64,000 nucleotides of DNA from assembly GCA_000701625.1 (NCBI GenBank), contig JNJK01000009.1, forward strand, positions 101,980 through 165,979, given 5' to 3'. Shown here piece by piece: positions 8,035-17,700 of the stretch (positions are counted from its first letter, which is position 1; every line of letters begins with the position of its first letter). The notes beneath the pieces are model-generated. The model was not told the origin of the DNA and did no database searches. It saw only the letters and a list, made by a program, of their open reading frames with translations. Made by a program: the position numbers and the translations under genes. The stretch comes from Lachnospiraceae bacterium MC2017. GTDB taxonomy: Bacteria; Bacillota; Clostridia; Lachnospirales; Lachnospiraceae.

Positions 8035-9042
8035 ATGCCTCACCATAATTACTCTAAAATAATACGAAATCTGATCATCTTATCTCTGCCACTTATTATA
8101 CTGTGCGTATGGTGTGCACATTTTCCTATGTCATATCTCGCCATCGAGTATGCCATGTGGGCAGAAGAACGTGATTATACCCATACAGCATCCGCAGATC
8201 TTTCATCTCCCGAGATACTTGTAATGGGTGACTCAAGAGCAAAATCAAGTTTTATCCCCGCCATTCTTTCCGAGGATAGTGACCGCCAGATTTATAATAT
8301 CGCAATCGGTGGAACGACTTCTGTTGAAATGTACTATGCATTATCAAACTATCTTAAACACCACGCCCCCCCGGAGGAAGTGATCCTGACTTTTGCGCCA
8401 TATCACTTCTGCACGATGGATAACTGGCAGCAGACGCTCTACTATAATTACCTTACTCTTCCGGAACTATTTGAAGTAGAAAGCCGTATTTCAGATGTCG
8501 GAGGCGACGAAACCACCCGTTACAGCGGCTGGTTTGCAGATATAATTTCCTTTAAGCTCCGTCTGCCAAATAAATATCTGGACGCAGTATATACAGCTCA
8601 TTTTACAGGAAATTACAGTTCAAACATAGAGAAGTACCATTCCGTACGGGAAGATATGGGGTATACAGAATTTGGAACAGATCCCGGTAACGACAGGCCT
8701 AATTATGAAACACATCATAAGACCTTTGACTCTTCTCCGCTGATCCTTGACTACTATGACAGGCTTCTGAGCCTTTGCAGGGACAATAACATCCATGTCT
8801 CGATAATACAGGCGCCAATTAACGAAGCGTCCTCACCGCTTATCACAAGCGATTTCATGAATGGATATAATAGCTTTTTATCTACTGTGAAAGAGCGTTA
8901 CCCGACCTTTACTGTAGAGACAGAAATCCCTGTATATAATAATAAATACTTCGGTGACAATAACCACCTGAACCGAAGCGGAGCTGAGAAATTCTCAACT
9001 GAATTCCGCGATACATATTCAGAATTATTAAAATCAAATTAA
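8035..9042 (+). CDS. SGNH/DltD-like partner of the MBOAT acyltransferase
   Basis: A 335-aa protein with one N-terminal membrane anchor (about 12-35) and an extracellular domain. It has an SGNH-hydrolase layout: GDSR with S67 as the probable nucleophile, a block III-like stretch (ITIQAPIN region about 258-264) and D308-x-x-H311 (DNNHLN) near the C-terminus. Proteins of this kind (DltD, AlgJ/AlgX-like) finish O-acylation started by an MBOAT protein. It is co-transcribed with the upstream MBOAT gene and ends before the bidirectional terminator at 9080. The DltD assignment rests on context and motifs, not overall similarity. Confidence 0.75.
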   Translation: MPHHNYSKIIRNLIILSLPLIILCVWCAHFPMSYLAIEYAMWAEERDYTHTASADLSSPEILVMGDSRAKSSFIPAILSEDSDRQIYNIAIGGTTSVEMYYALSNYLKHHAPPEEVILTFAPYHFCTMDNWQQTLYYNYLTLPELFEVESRISDVGGDETTRYSGWFADIISFKLRLPNKYLDAVYTAHFTGNYSSNIEKYHSVREDMGYTEFGTDPGNDRPNYETHHKTFDSSPLILDYYDRLLSLCRDNNIHVSIIQAPINEASSPLITSDFMNGYNSFLSTVKERYPTFTVETEIPVYNNKYFGDNNHLNRSGAEKFSTEFRDTYSELLKSN

Positions 9043-9079
9043 CTGTTATAGGAATTCCAACGGAATTTTCTATAAGTTA

Positions 9080-9113
9080 AAAACACCCTCGCAATTTCCT
9101 GCGAGGGTGTTTT
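9080..9113. terminator. bidirectional terminator
   Basis: A perfect 13-bp stem AAAACACCCTCGC/GCGAGGGTGTTTT with an 8-base loop, between convergent genes. A and T flanks suit both directions. Confidence 0.9.
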
Positions 9114-9133
9114 GCATATGACATAGCTTTTTA

Positions 9134-9871
9134 TTATAGAACCTTTGACAAAAACTCCTTCAGTCGTGGTGTCTGCGGCTCTGTAAAGAACTTATCCGGC
9201 GTATTTTCTTCCATGATTATACCGTCAGCCATGAAAAGCACCTTTGTTCCGACTTCACGTGCAAATCCCATCTCGTGTGTTACCACTACCATCGTCATTC
9301 CATCGTCGGCCAGCTGTTTCATAACATCCAGTACTTCGCCTACCATCTCCGGATCAAGCGCAGATGTGGGCTCATCAAAAAGCATCACTTCCGGATTCAT
9401 ACAAAGCGAACGTACAATTGCTATTCTCTGCTTCTGACCACCGGACAAAGAAGAAGGATAAACATCCGCCTTTTCCTCAAGATTAACACGTCTAAGAAGA
9501 TTCAGAGCCTTTTCTTCCGCTTCCTCCTCTTTCATGATCTTAAGCTTGACCGGAGCAAGTGTAAGGTTCTCCATAACAGTCAGATTATTAAAGAGATTAA
9601 AAGTCTGAAAAACCATCCCCATTCTCTGACGAACTTTATTTATGTCAGTCTTCGGATCTGTTATATTTTCTCCATCAAAGATAATATCTCCGCTAGTAGG
9701 CGTTTCTAAAAGGTTAAGGCATCTTAAAAAAGTGCTCTTTCCTCCTCCGGACGGACCTACTATAACAATTTTTTGTCCCTGCTCAACTGTATAATCAATA
9801 CCACGAAGTACGTGATTTACAGATCCATCCATATTTTTAAAATCTTTAACGATATTTTTAACGGTTATCAC
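9134..9871 (-). CDS. glnQ: polar amino acid ABC transporter ATPase
   Basis: A 245-aa cytoplasmic ATPase of the polar amino acid uptake family (GlnQ/HisP/ArtP). It has Walker [10 protein letters not shown] (39-47), the signature LSGGQKQR, and Walker B with [12 protein letters not shown]. The start is a GTG at 9869-9871: GGAAAGGAGG lies 10 bases upstream, while a longer reading frame would run through that ribosome site. It overlaps the permease stop by 14 bases, so the two are translationally coupled. Substrate within the family (glutamine, arginine, cystine and others) is uncertain; glnQ is used as a family label. Confidence 0.92.
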   Translation of the reverse strand: MITVKNIVKDFKNMDGSVNHVLRGIDYTVEQGQKIVIVGPSGGGKSTFLRCLNLLETPTSGDIIFDGENITDPKTDINKVRQRMGMVFQTFNLFNNLTVMENLTLAPVKLKIMKEEEAEEKALNLLRRVNLEEKADVYPSSLSGGQKQRIAIVRSLCMNPEVMLFDEPTSALDPEMVGEVLDVMKQLADDGMTMVVVTHEMGFAREVGTKVLFMADGIIMEENTPDKFFTEPQTPRLKEFLSKVL

Positions 9872-10544
9872 TTCTTCTAAGCCTCCTTTCCAATACACCG
9901 AGAGCCAGCGTCAATGCCTTGATAACGACAAAGTAGATCACAGCGGCACCTATTAGCGGCATAAATGCCTCATAGGTTCTGGACTGGATCAGATTCGCTG
10001 CACGGGTAAGGTCATTAAGACTTACATATCCGACGATAGCCGTCTCTTTAAGGAGTGTTATGAACTCGTTTCCCATTGGTGGAATGATGTTTTTCATCGC
10101 CTGCGGCAGTACTACATAACGCATGGTCATCCCCTTTGTAAGACCAAGAGAACGTCCTGCCTCCATCTGTCCCTTATCAACTGCCAGAATTCCTGCTCTA
10201 ACAATCTCCGAAACATATGCCGCAGAATTCAATCCGAAGGACAGCGATGCTACAAGCACCCCATTATTACTGCTCTTCATAACGATAAACCACATAATAA
10301 GGAGCTGAAGAACACTCGGTGTTCCACGTATGATATCCACATATGCAGTTGCTAAGTAATGCACAACAGCCGGTTTTCCGTTTTTATGTGTTGAAAGATT
10401 CATGAGTGCCAGGACAGTTCCAAGCATAAGACCAATAATCGCTGCAAAAAAAGCAATCTCGATCGTAATTCCAAGTCCCTTCAGATATAGCTGCCAACGG
10501 TTCTCTGCTATAAATGCCGCGGTAAATTTTTCACCAATAGTCAT
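9858..10544 (-). CDS. polar amino acid ABC transporter permease
   Basis: A 228-aa inner-membrane permease of the HisM/GlnP family with about five hydrophobic segments. The ATPase-coupling EAA loop reads [25 protein letters not shown] (quoted in part: [12 protein letters not shown]), followed by the conserved PxxxNE-type stretch [10 protein letters not shown]. Start: ATG at 10544 with AGGTGA upstream. Only three bases separate it from the binding-protein stop, and it overlaps the ATPase gene, so the three genes are one operon. As a single permease gene it would act as a homodimer. Confidence 0.93.
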   Translation of the reverse strand: MTIGEKFTAAFIAENRWQLYLKGLGITIEIAFFAAIIGLMLGTVLALMNLSTHKNGKPAVVHYLATAYVDIIRGTPSVLQLLIMWFIVMKSSNNGVLVASLSFGLNSAAYVSEIVRAGILAVDKGQMEAGRSLGLTKGMTMRYVVLPQAMKNIIPPMGNEFITLLKETAIVGYVSLNDLTRAANLIQSRTYEAFMPLIGAAVIYFVVIKALTLALGVLERRLRRSDNR

Positions 10545-10547
10545 TGT

Positions 10548-11384
10548 TTATTCACCTGTAATATTTGCTGCTACAAGCTTATCAAATGTTCCGTCTTCCT
10601 TGAGTTCCTTAAGTGCCTGATTTACTGCCTCTACAAGAGCTGTATCTCCCTTAGGCATAGCAATAGCATAATTCTCTGTCTCAAATCCAAACTGAGTGCC
10701 CTCAAGAGCTGTAAGCTCTTCAGCATGCTGGCTTACAAATTCCTGAGCCGGATTTGCATCTATGATAACGCAGTCAACACGACCATTCAGAAGATCATTT
10801 ACAGCATCTACAGCTTTGTTATACTGTGAAACCTCTGATCCTTCGATATCAGATGCAATAAAATCACCTGTTGTTCCAAGCTGTACACCGATCTTCTTAT
10901 TCTTAAGATCATCTGCTGAAGCGATCGCAGAGTCCTTAGCAACAATTACATTCTGAACAGCCTCATAATAGGAATCAGAAAAATCAACCATTTTCTGGCG
11001 TTCCTCTGTAACTGTCATTCCTGCTATGGCAATATCGATCTTGTTTCCTATAGAAGCTACGAGAGAATCAAACTCCATATCCTTAACCTCGACCTTTTTG
11101 CCAAGCTTCTCTCCAATAGCATTGATAAGATCAATGTCAAATCCTGCCGGTGTACCATCATCTCCTGCATATTCAAACGGAGGAAATGCTGCATTTGTAC
11201 CAATGATAAGTGTATCCTTATCAAGTGCGGATCCGGAAGATGCCTCTGCTTCAACCGAAGCTGCCTCGCCCTCTGTTGATGCTGTCTCTGCTGCTGCAGA
11301 AGGAGCAGATGAGGAACTTCCGCATGCTGTAAGCAAAGATACGCCAAGAACACCTGTTAAAACTAACGCAAGTAATTTTTTCAT
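10548..11384 (-). CDS. amino acid-binding lipoprotein of the ABC importer
   Basis: A 278-aa extracellular solute-binding protein (family 3) tethered as a lipoprotein. The signal ends in the lipobox LLTAC, followed by a Ser/Ala-rich linker and the two-lobe binding fold: LIIGTNAAFPPFEY, then GFDIDLINAIG, IAGMTVTEERQ and the hinge GVQLGTTGD. Start: ATG at 11382-11384 with a perfect AAGGAGG; the reading frame extends upstream without a ribosome site. It is the first gene of the importer operon and captures the substrate. The family 3 motif set fits polar amino acids. The leader carries ArgR-like boxes, so arginine or a related substrate is a possibility only. Confidence 0.93.
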   Translation of the reverse strand: MKKLLALVLTGVLGVSLLTACGSSSSAPSAAAETASTEGEAASVEAEASSGSALDKDTLIIGTNAAFPPFEYAGDDGTPAGFDIDLINAIGEKLGKKVEVKDMEFDSLVASIGNKIDIAIAGMTVTEERQKMVDFSDSYYEAVQNVIVAKDSAIASADDLKNKKIGVQLGTTGDFIASDIEGSEVSQYNKAVDAVNDLLNGRVDCVIIDANPAQEFVSQHAEELTALEGTQFGFETENYAIAMPKGDTALVEAVNQALKELKEDGTFDKLVAANITGE

Positions 11385-11422
11385 AAAAACCTCCTTAAAA
11401 GAATACCCCCTTACAAATGGAT

Positions 11423-11508
11423 ATTCGTTGAATAAAAAATGCATACGACGCATAACTTCATAACGCAATATACCACGATTCATCTTTGTATTCAAGTATT
11501 CAACGAAT
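11423..11508 (-). promoter_or_regulatory. importer promoter flanked by paired inverted operators
   Basis: Minus strand -35 TTGAAT (11490-11495), 17-base spacer, -10 TATATT (11467-11472). ATTCGTTGAATA (11423-11434) and its exact inverse TATTCAACGAAT (11497-11508) flank the promoter 62 bases apart. The promoter-distal copy continues into TTGAATAAAAAATGCAT, one base longer than the Bacillus ARG box (CATGAATAAAAATKCAAK). Confidence 0.6.
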
Positions 11509-11577
11509 TTTATTGATTTTATTTTACATTTAAAATGATGTATTTTATTCAGACCACATGAATAACCGCAATAAATC

Positions 11578-12183
11578 TCAGTTAAGAAGGCCTCGCATTT
11601 CCCTATATACGTGTCCTATGGGAAGACCTACTACATTACTGTAATCCCCGCGTATACTACGGATATATTTTGCAAATCCACCCTGTATGGCATAAGCACC
11701 GGCTTTATCCATAGGTTCTCCTGTAGCTATATACGCCCGTATCTCCTCATCACTCACAGGATAAAACTCAACTGCAGTCCTCTCACTAAATATCTTATAA
11801 TCAGGTTCTCTATGAGCATCTTTTACTGCTATAACAACCCCTGTATAAACCTCATGACTTCGTCCCTGAAGTTCTTTCAGATATTCAAAAGCCTCCTTTT
11901 CATCAGATGGTTTTCCAAGAATCTTCCCATCTATGGCAACTACCGTATCAGCAGCAAGAACTACAAAATTTTCGTCATTTCCTTCCCTCAAGACCTTTTC
12001 CATAACATCTCTTGCCTTCCCTCTGGCAATTTCCTCCGCTATGGCAGACGGTTCTCTTGATGTATATATTTCATCACTATCACTGGTAACTACAGTAAAC
12101 GGAATATCTGCTTTAGCCAGTAATTCTTTTCTTCTGGGCGATGCAGAAGCAAGTATCAGCTTTCTTTTAATTCCATTCCCCAT
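11578..12183 (-). CDS. maf: Maf-like nucleoside triphosphate pyrophosphatase
   Basis: A 201-aa house-cleaning enzyme that hydrolyses non-canonical or excess nucleoside triphosphates (dTTP/UTP and modified bases) to monophosphates. It has the N-terminal family signature LILASASPRRKELL, the catalytic aspartate region AADTVVAIDGKILGKP and the conserved block AGAYAIQGG. The length is normal. Start: ATG at 12183, although the AAGGAG site lies 14 bases upstream, a longer spacing than usual. It has its own likely promoter (12233-12262) and stands alone between the ABC operon and a lipoprotein gene. Confidence 0.92.
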   Translation of the reverse strand: MGNGIKRKLILASASPRRKELLAKADIPFTVVTSDSDEIYTSREPSAIAEEIARGKARDVMEKVLREGNDENFVVLAADTVVAIDGKILGKPSDEKEAFEYLKELQGRSHEVYTGVVIAVKDAHREPDYKIFSERTAVEFYPVSDEEIRAYIATGEPMDKAGAYAIQGGFAKYIRSIRGDYSNVVGLPIGHVYREMRGLLN

Positions 12184-12232
12184 GCTATATTCTAAGTCTC
12201 CTTTCTCAGAACAAAGTATTTCTTAATTATTG

Positions 12233-12262
12233 ATTCTACCCTTTTTACATCGGACGTTTCAA
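12233..12262 (-). promoter_or_regulatory. maf promoter
   Basis: Minus strand -35 TTGAAA (12257-12262), 18-base spacer, -10 TAGAAT (12233-12238), just after the terminator of the upstream lipoprotein gene. Confidence 0.5.
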
Positions 12263-12275
12263 TCTGTTTAAACAG

Positions 12276-12305
12276 AAAAAAGCCCACAGGCTTTTGCCTG
12301 TGGAC
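12276..12305 (-). terminator. terminator of the repeat lipoprotein gene
   Basis: Ten-pair stem GTCCACAGGC/GCCTGTGGGC (one wobble) with an AAAA loop, then TTTTTT on the minus strand. Confidence 0.9.
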
Positions 12306-12342
12306 TCTCTTAAGTATCTTCAGATAATCGCTATCGTTAGAA

Positions 12343-12684
12343 TTACTCAGCCTCTGTAGAAGCAACCTCTGTAGATGCAGCCTCAGTAGAAGCAGCCTCT
12401 GTTGAAGCCTCCTCTGTAGCCTCAGTAGCCTCTGTAGAAGCAACCTCTGTAGCCTCTGTGGAAGCAACCTCTGTAGAAGCAACTTCTGTAGAAGCAACTT
12501 CTGTAGCCTCTGTGGAAGCAACCTCTGTAGAAGCAACCTCAGTAGCCTCTGTAGAAGCAACCTCTGTAGATGCTACTGTAGAAGCCTCTGTAGAAGCTGT
12601 CTCAGCTGTCTTAGCGCCACAACCCATCATAAGTGTAGCAGCAACCATAGCAGATACCATAAGTACAACGATCTTGTTTCTCAT
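12343..12684 (-). CDS. small repeat lipoprotein (ASTE/ATEV repeats)
   Basis: A 113-aa putative lipoprotein. The signal has a basic start, a hydrophobic core and the lipobox LMMGC. Nearly all of the mature part is a degenerate repeat of ASTEV, ATEV and ASTEA units, rich in Thr, Ser, Glu and Ala, with no recognisable domain. Start: ATG at 12684 with a strong GAGGAGG site. Such sequences act as flexible stalks or coats on the surface; a function cannot be assigned. The DNA repeat makes length variation likely. It is a single-gene unit with a sigma-A-type promoter at 12764-12792 and three 11-bp direct repeats upstream. Confidence 0.7.
   Translation of the reverse strand: MRNKIVVLMVSAMVAATLMMGCGAKTAETASTEASTVASTEVASTEATEVASTEVASTEATEVASTEVASTEVASTEATEVASTEATEATEEASTEAASTEAASTEVASTEAE
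12350..12600. repeat. in-frame tandem DNA repeat
   Basis: Degenerate units of about 12, 15 or 18 bases built on GAAGCAACCTCTGTA, all multiples of three, encoding the Ser-Thr-Glu repeats. Variation in copy number would change protein length without a frameshift. Confidence 0.8.
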
Positions 12685-12763
12685 AATTTTTTTCCTCCTC
12701 GTCGTGAATTAAGAATAATATTATAAATTGCAAAATGCAGATGTGTTTCTCACGACAATAGGA

Positions 12764-12862
12764 AGTATAACGCTATCGTTTTTCTTTGTAAACACTTTTT
12801 GTACGATTTATGAATTTTTTGCGATTATATTCATAATTCATTCATAATTTCATCATAATATA
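12764..12862 (-). promoter_or_regulatory. lipoprotein promoter with three 11-bp direct repeats
   Basis: Minus strand -35 TTTACA (12787-12792), 17-base spacer, -10 TATACT (12764-12769). Upstream of it, three consecutive 11-bp units lie head to tail on the plus strand: TTCATAATTCA (12830-12840), TTCATAATTTC (12841-12851), ATCATAATATA (12852-12862). Head-to-tail 11-bp sites are the form bound by OmpR/PhoB-type response regulators. This covers most of the 332-base gap 12685-13016; the rest is AT-rich with a terminator at 12958. Confidence 0.55.
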
Positions 12863-12957
12863 CACTTTTGCCATTAATTTTCTTTTTCTATTATTTAAAA
12901 TGTATAGTCATTTCTTAAGATTTCCTTATGATTCGAAATATAAAGTGATGTTCAATC

Positions 12958-12993
12958 CAAAAAATGAGACGATCTTTAACGACCGTCCCATTT
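12958..12993 (-). terminator. terminator of the GH10-like gene
   Basis: A 12-bp stem (AATGGGACGGTC with AATGAGACGATC-type partner, two G-U pairs) followed on the minus strand by TTTTTT, 24 bases after the stop codon. Confidence 0.8.
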
Positions 12994-13016
12994 GTATTAT
13001 CATATTTTGAACTTTT

Positions 13017-14012
13017 TCAGCCTTTTGCACGAAGTGCTGCAAGCTCTGCGGATGCTGCACCGCTCAAAAGAGTGTTGTACCTGTAAAGGATATATCCTGT
13101 ATAACCCTGTGCACGAGCCTTGTCACACTGGGTAGCAAGATTTGTAGAATTAAGCGCCCATCCCGGATCGCTTGCTATCGGCTGTCCTGCCTTGTATGCT
13201 GCAAGTCCTACATAAAGAGGGATACCTGCTGTATCGATAGCCTTGAACTGTGCTATACGATTGCTGTACATTGTTACATTTGCTGCTGCGCTGTACTGAT
13301 CTGACCAATAGATCTGAGGCGCAAGATAATCAACATACCCCGGTGTAGAAAGCCATGTATCAACATCTGCACTGGAAGCACGGAGGTTTGAAAGGTTTCC
13401 TGCCGGAGAAATACCAAACACCTTTCCTGATGCAGCACATACCTGATGAACGGAAGAAACCATTGAATTTACAGATGCTTTACCAATTGCCGGAAAATAA
13501 TCATCAAAATGGATTCCGTCAACAGCATAATTGCTAACTATCTCCTGCACACCTGCAACTACATTGTTATTTGTCGCAAGAGCTGCGTTTCCTGTGATCA
13601 CACCGTTTCTATATCCATAAGGATTGATCCAGGCATGGAACTGAAGTCCTCTGCTATGCGCAATAGATACCATATCTGCAAGAGGGTCAAATCCAGGATT
13701 TCCGTTCAGCATCATTGTGCTCCACGGGTAGATATTTGACGGATATACCGCATCATTATGTGAACGAACGTGAACAAAAATTGCATTTAATCCATTTGCA
13801 ACAGCGGTGTCACAAACTGAGGTGAATGATGCATCAAAAGATGCCTGATCCTTTCCCTTGAGATATAACTGCCAATCAAGGAAAGAAAACCATACACCCT
13901 TTAATCCCGGTGTAGCTGCAGCAGCATTTGCATCAACGCTTCCAACACCCGAAACACCTACGAGCATTGAAAAAACAAGCATAACTGCCAGAAATTTCTT
14001 TATAAGCTTCAT
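13017..14012 (-). CDS. secreted family 10-like glycosyl hydrolase (GHL10)
   Basis: A 331-aa exported protein matching the GHL10/DUF187 group of TIM-barrel hydrolases, whose members act on cell-wall or surface glycans. After a signal peptide (about 1-31, ending ANAAAA) come GVWFSFLDW, the strand-loop NAIFVHVRSHNDAVYPS, the block FHAWINPYGYR (about 125-135), the acid-rich loop VDGIHFDDYFP and the Trp-rich LAPQIYWSDQY. These match the order seen in the family. Start: ATG at 14012 with AAAGGAGG. It ends with a domain carrying IPLYVGLAAYKAGQ. The lipoprotein gene upstream is 16 bases away and probably co-transcribed. Substrate unknown. Confidence 0.85.
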   Translation of the reverse strand: MKLIKKFLAVMLVFSMLVGVSGVGSVDANAAAATPGLKGVWFSFLDWQLYLKGKDQASFDASFTSVCDTAVANGLNAIFVHVRSHNDAVYPSNIYPWSTMMLNGNPGFDPLADMVSIAHSRGLQFHAWINPYGYRNGVITGNAALATNNNVVAGVQEIVSNYAVDGIHFDDYFPAIGKASVNSMVSSVHQVCAASGKVFGISPAGNLSNLRASSADVDTWLSTPGYVDYLAPQIYWSDQYSAAANVTMYSNRIAQFKAIDTAGIPLYVGLAAYKAGQPIASDPGWALNSTNLATQCDKARAQGYTGYILYRYNTLLSGAASAELAALRAKG

Positions 14013-14028
14013 GTATTAAAGCCTCCTT

Positions 14029-14736
14029 TTATTTCTCTGCCTTTTCTCCAAGATCCTCATAGATAGCGGCAAATCCACTCATATCACCCTTATCACGAAT
14101 CTCAAGACCATTCTTTGTTCTTTCAAAGATCAGTGACACCTTATCATCTTCATAAGTTGCCTGCCAACGATCCTCTGTATCTGCAGAAGCGATTCCTGCG
14201 AGTTCCGGCTCAGTCTCACCATCTTTTGTGATAGTAAACTCAAATGAATTATCATCTGCCGGTTCCAAATGAACTGTTCTGGGCTCCAGATAAAAATCTC
14301 CCTCCCAGTTTACATCCGCGTCCTTTTTCTCATTGTAATACTCGAAAGTAGAATAATCGGAAATTTTATCTGCTTCCAGATCGTAAACCACTACATCGCC
14401 CGAAACAGCATTTACAGCAAGCATCTGAGCCAGCTCATTATTATCTGAATCTACCACTGTATAAGTATAATACTCTTCAGTTCCAATATCTCTATAATCA
14501 TTGAAAACTGCCTGACATTCTGTTCCATCAAGTCTTTCTGCAAGGATAGCATCTGCATCCCCCTGACCGATCTGAATGATTTCCTCTTCTGTTTCTTCTT
14601 CAGTAGATTCCGTTTCTGAGGTTCCCTTTTCTGTCGACGTGGTGCTTCCTGCCCCGCTGCCATTGGAGTTAACTCCGCAGGCAGTGAAGGACAGAACACA
14701 TCCTGTCAGTAAAAACAGCAGGATTTTTTTCTTCAT
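14029..14736 (-). CDS. lipoprotein of unknown function
   Basis: A 235-aa putative lipoprotein: basic N-terminus, hydrophobic core and lipobox LSFTAC, followed by a Gly/Ser/Thr/Glu linker. The remainder, about residues 50-230, is acidic and predicted rich in beta strands, with pairs of Tyr-Thr and Asp stretches (for example YYTYTVVDSDNNELAQ). I do not recognise the family. Start: ATG at 14736 with AAAGGA. It sits between the large amidase and the GH10-like hydrolase and is probably in one transcript with them, so a role in the cell envelope is likely but unproven. Confidence 0.7.
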   Translation of the reverse strand: MKKKILLFLLTGCVLSFTACGVNSNGSGAGSTTSTEKGTSETESTEEETEEEIIQIGQGDADAILAERLDGTECQAVFNDYRDIGTEEYYTYTVVDSDNNELAQMLAVNAVSGDVVVYDLEADKISDYSTFEYYNEKKDADVNWEGDFYLEPRTVHLEPADDNSFEFTITKDGETEPELAGIASADTEDRWQATYEDDKVSLIFERTKNGLEIRDKGDMSGFAAIYEDLGEKAEK

Positions 14737-14755
14737 AAATTCCTTTCGTGTTGCA

Positions 14756-14772
14756 CTCCTGCATAGCAGGAG
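14756..14772 (-). other. small hairpin between amidase and lipoprotein genes
   Basis: CTCCTGC-ATA-GCAGGAG, a perfect 7-bp stem without a T-run. It may modulate read-through or protect the message; a full terminator is unlikely. Confidence 0.4.
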
Positions 14773-14780
14773 ATTTTACA

Positions 14781-17700
14781 TCAATCTTTGTTCCAGTAAT
14801 TTGCGATTGCCTTTGCTTCTGCCTCTGCGATCGCATCCTGATTATTGATAAGCTGATTCAGGTCAGAGCTGTTGCTCATGAAACCATGTTCAACGATAAG
14901 ACCCGGTATTCCCTTAGCAGCTGATGTACGGATTACTGAATAATAATCACCGTTATCACCTTCACGTGTCTTTGCTCCATCATTTTCTGTACTCATTGTT
15001 GATGAAACACCTGAAGAAATAGCTGCTGCCAGCTTAGGTGCCGCATACTGCTTCTTTACTGAATAGTATACCTTTGTTCCTTTTGAACTGCTGCTATCAC
15101 TGTAATCACAGTGAAGACTTACAAAAAGATTGCATCCCTTATTCTTTGCGATATCGGTTCTGCCTGTAAGTGACACATAGCTGTCATCTTTTCTTGTGTA
15201 ATACACAGTTGCTCCGTATTTGTTTGAAAGAATATTTCCAACTTTCTTTGCAAGAGCCAGATTTACAGCCTTTTCATAATATGTTGTTCCGTTAAGGTCT
15301 CCCTTTGTTCCGGCATCTGTTCCGCCATGACCTGCATCCAGACATACAACAAGTCCATCTGTCTTTCCGGAATTGTCGTCATCACTTCCGTCTGATGAAG
15401 ATGTAGTTACCTTTACTTCGATCTCATCATAAACATTATTCGGATCGCTCTTGGAAGATGCTGTCAGATATACGTTGTGACTTCCTGTAGCCTTGATTCC
15501 CTTAATCTTACCGTCAGAATCAACTGTTATATACTTTTTCAGCTGTGTAGCTGTGAGGTCATCACAGTACAGTGCATAATCAACATCCTTATTGAAAAGA
15601 TATACTTCCTTAAAATCAGCCTTTGACAGATCATCCATAGTAGTCGGCTGTTTTTTCGGCTTGAACTCAAGTGTGGTCGCTGTTGTATTTCCTACACCAA
15701 CCTTATACACAGTGCTTGACTTAAATGAAATCTCTGTCGGGTTCATGTAGTAGTAAGATGCAGGTTCACTGAGAATGTAACCATCCTGATTTTCACCAAG
15801 CTTCAGATTTACTGTCTGGTCTGTCTTATACACAGACTGAACCGTGTACTTTATGAGATTTCCGTTTTCAATAGTTTTTTCATTAGTACTTGCCCAATGC
15901 TTAGTTTTATTTCCGCTCTTATAATCCTGAAGAACAGTTGTTGAAACATGTGAATCATACTTCTTTGTCTGAGAACTATAGCTATATACATCTCGTACTA
16001 CGTAATATCCAACAATTCCTGATTCTTCATCTGACCAGGTAAGCTTTGCATCACTTCTCTGTCCGCCGTCTTCGTAGAAAATCGCCTCAAGATTTTTAAC
16101 TTTGCCCTGACGGCCATAGGTCATTACTGTATCTGATGTATCAAGGGCAGTTCCCATTGTGGAACCGTCATTTTTTCCCTTTTTATATGCAGTAACTTTT
16201 GCATATACAGGTACACCGAGAGTTACATCATTCAATGTCAGTTTTCTTGTTGAAAATAAACTCTTCTTTGTATTCTTGTCACAGAATACTGAAGTAACAC
16301 CTGTTGCAAAAGTCTTATCTGTTGAGTACTCGATCTGATATCCTGTAGCACTCTTAACCTTTGTCCAGCTAAAGTGGATCTTTGTCTTGCTGTCTGCTTC
16401 TCCTGTAAGTGTAGGAGCAGTTGCCTCGAGCTTGCACTTAGTTGCAACAGTCCATCTGGTTTCCGGAACAGTTACAGTCTTTCCGTAGTCAATAACTGAT
16501 ACTTCATTTGCACGAACTCTGAATCCGAAAGTATGATTGTTCATTCCGGATACAGTTACGTTTGATGCGCCATAGTCAACGTAATTATTTACGCTGAGAG
16601 TTCTCTTACCATTCTTTGACTTATATGTGCCCTTGGTAACCTTATCTGATGTAACATCAATCTCATCTGTTACTTTTTTCTTCTTGGTATCCCAGTGCTG
16701 AAGTGTATATGTACCCTTTTTGCCGCTTGTTGCAACAAACTGTACATTTATATTTGTCTTACTCTTCTTTGTTGTAGCTGAAATGATACGGGGAGCTGCC
16801 TGAATATATGCAGGAGTTTCACATTCTCCCTTCACACCGCTTGCATCTACGCCGTATGCAATGATCTTGTAAATAAGAGTTTCACCATCAGATGACTTCG
16901 CATCTGTAAAAGTTGTCTTTAATACACGATCAGCCAAAAGATCCCATGTACCATTATCATTATATCTGTAAACATAGTACGTAGCCTTCTGTCTGGAACC
17001 GCCTGACTTATATGTCTTTACAGCCTTCCATGTAAGCTTGACACTTCCATTTGTAAGGACTGTAGCCTTTACATTTTTCGGTGTGGCAAGATCATTTACC
17101 GCATTTCTGGAAGCTGTAACGATCAAGCGACCATAAATCTTATTAAAGCTATAGTTTGATGAAAGAGAAGTATCATTTTCTGCTTCCATTGTGAAGGTGT
17201 TCTCTACAGAACCGGGATCAGTAATGGATGCATTAAACACAGCCTTAAAATGATCGTTATTGATGTAGCTTCCCGTTGTTGTATAGGATGAGTCGTTGTT
17301 GGAAAGCGGTGTTCCGTCGTACTCTTTATAAAGAGTCTGTGACTCGACTGTAATCTCTATAGGTTTTACTTTCAGTAAATAAAGTGAATAGTTTTGATCT
17401 TTTTTTGCATCATCTTCTGTCGTGAACAGACGGACCTCAGTAGTACCTGCTTCTGTTCTGGTCGGTTCTACTTGTGTTGGTTCTGACAAACCATTTTCTG
17501 ATATTGATCTGAACCAGCCAGTCAAGTTTATGCTGCTGTCGTCTGAGCACTTATGCGGCTTTCCATCATATGTGAAAGAAACGATAGTAGCCGTTGTAGT
17601 CTCATCAATCTTTGCATCTGCTGTTGATACCGATGTTGTCTTTACACTATCTGCATCATCAGTGCTGTCTTTACTCTGCTCTGACTCTGTCTTCTCTGTG

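Noticed and set aside
9213..9709. Antisense frames over the ABC ATPase gene
   Set aside because: No family resemblance and the ATPase frame has all the motifs.
12192..12560. Minus-strand reading frame rich in Leu/Gln/Arg over the repeat lipoprotein
   Set aside because: It is the out-of-frame translation of the in-frame DNA repeat and crosses a strong terminator; no ribosome site.
12350..12600. Possible CRISPR array
   Set aside because: Units are 12-18 bases, contiguous, without spacers, and code for a protein repeat.
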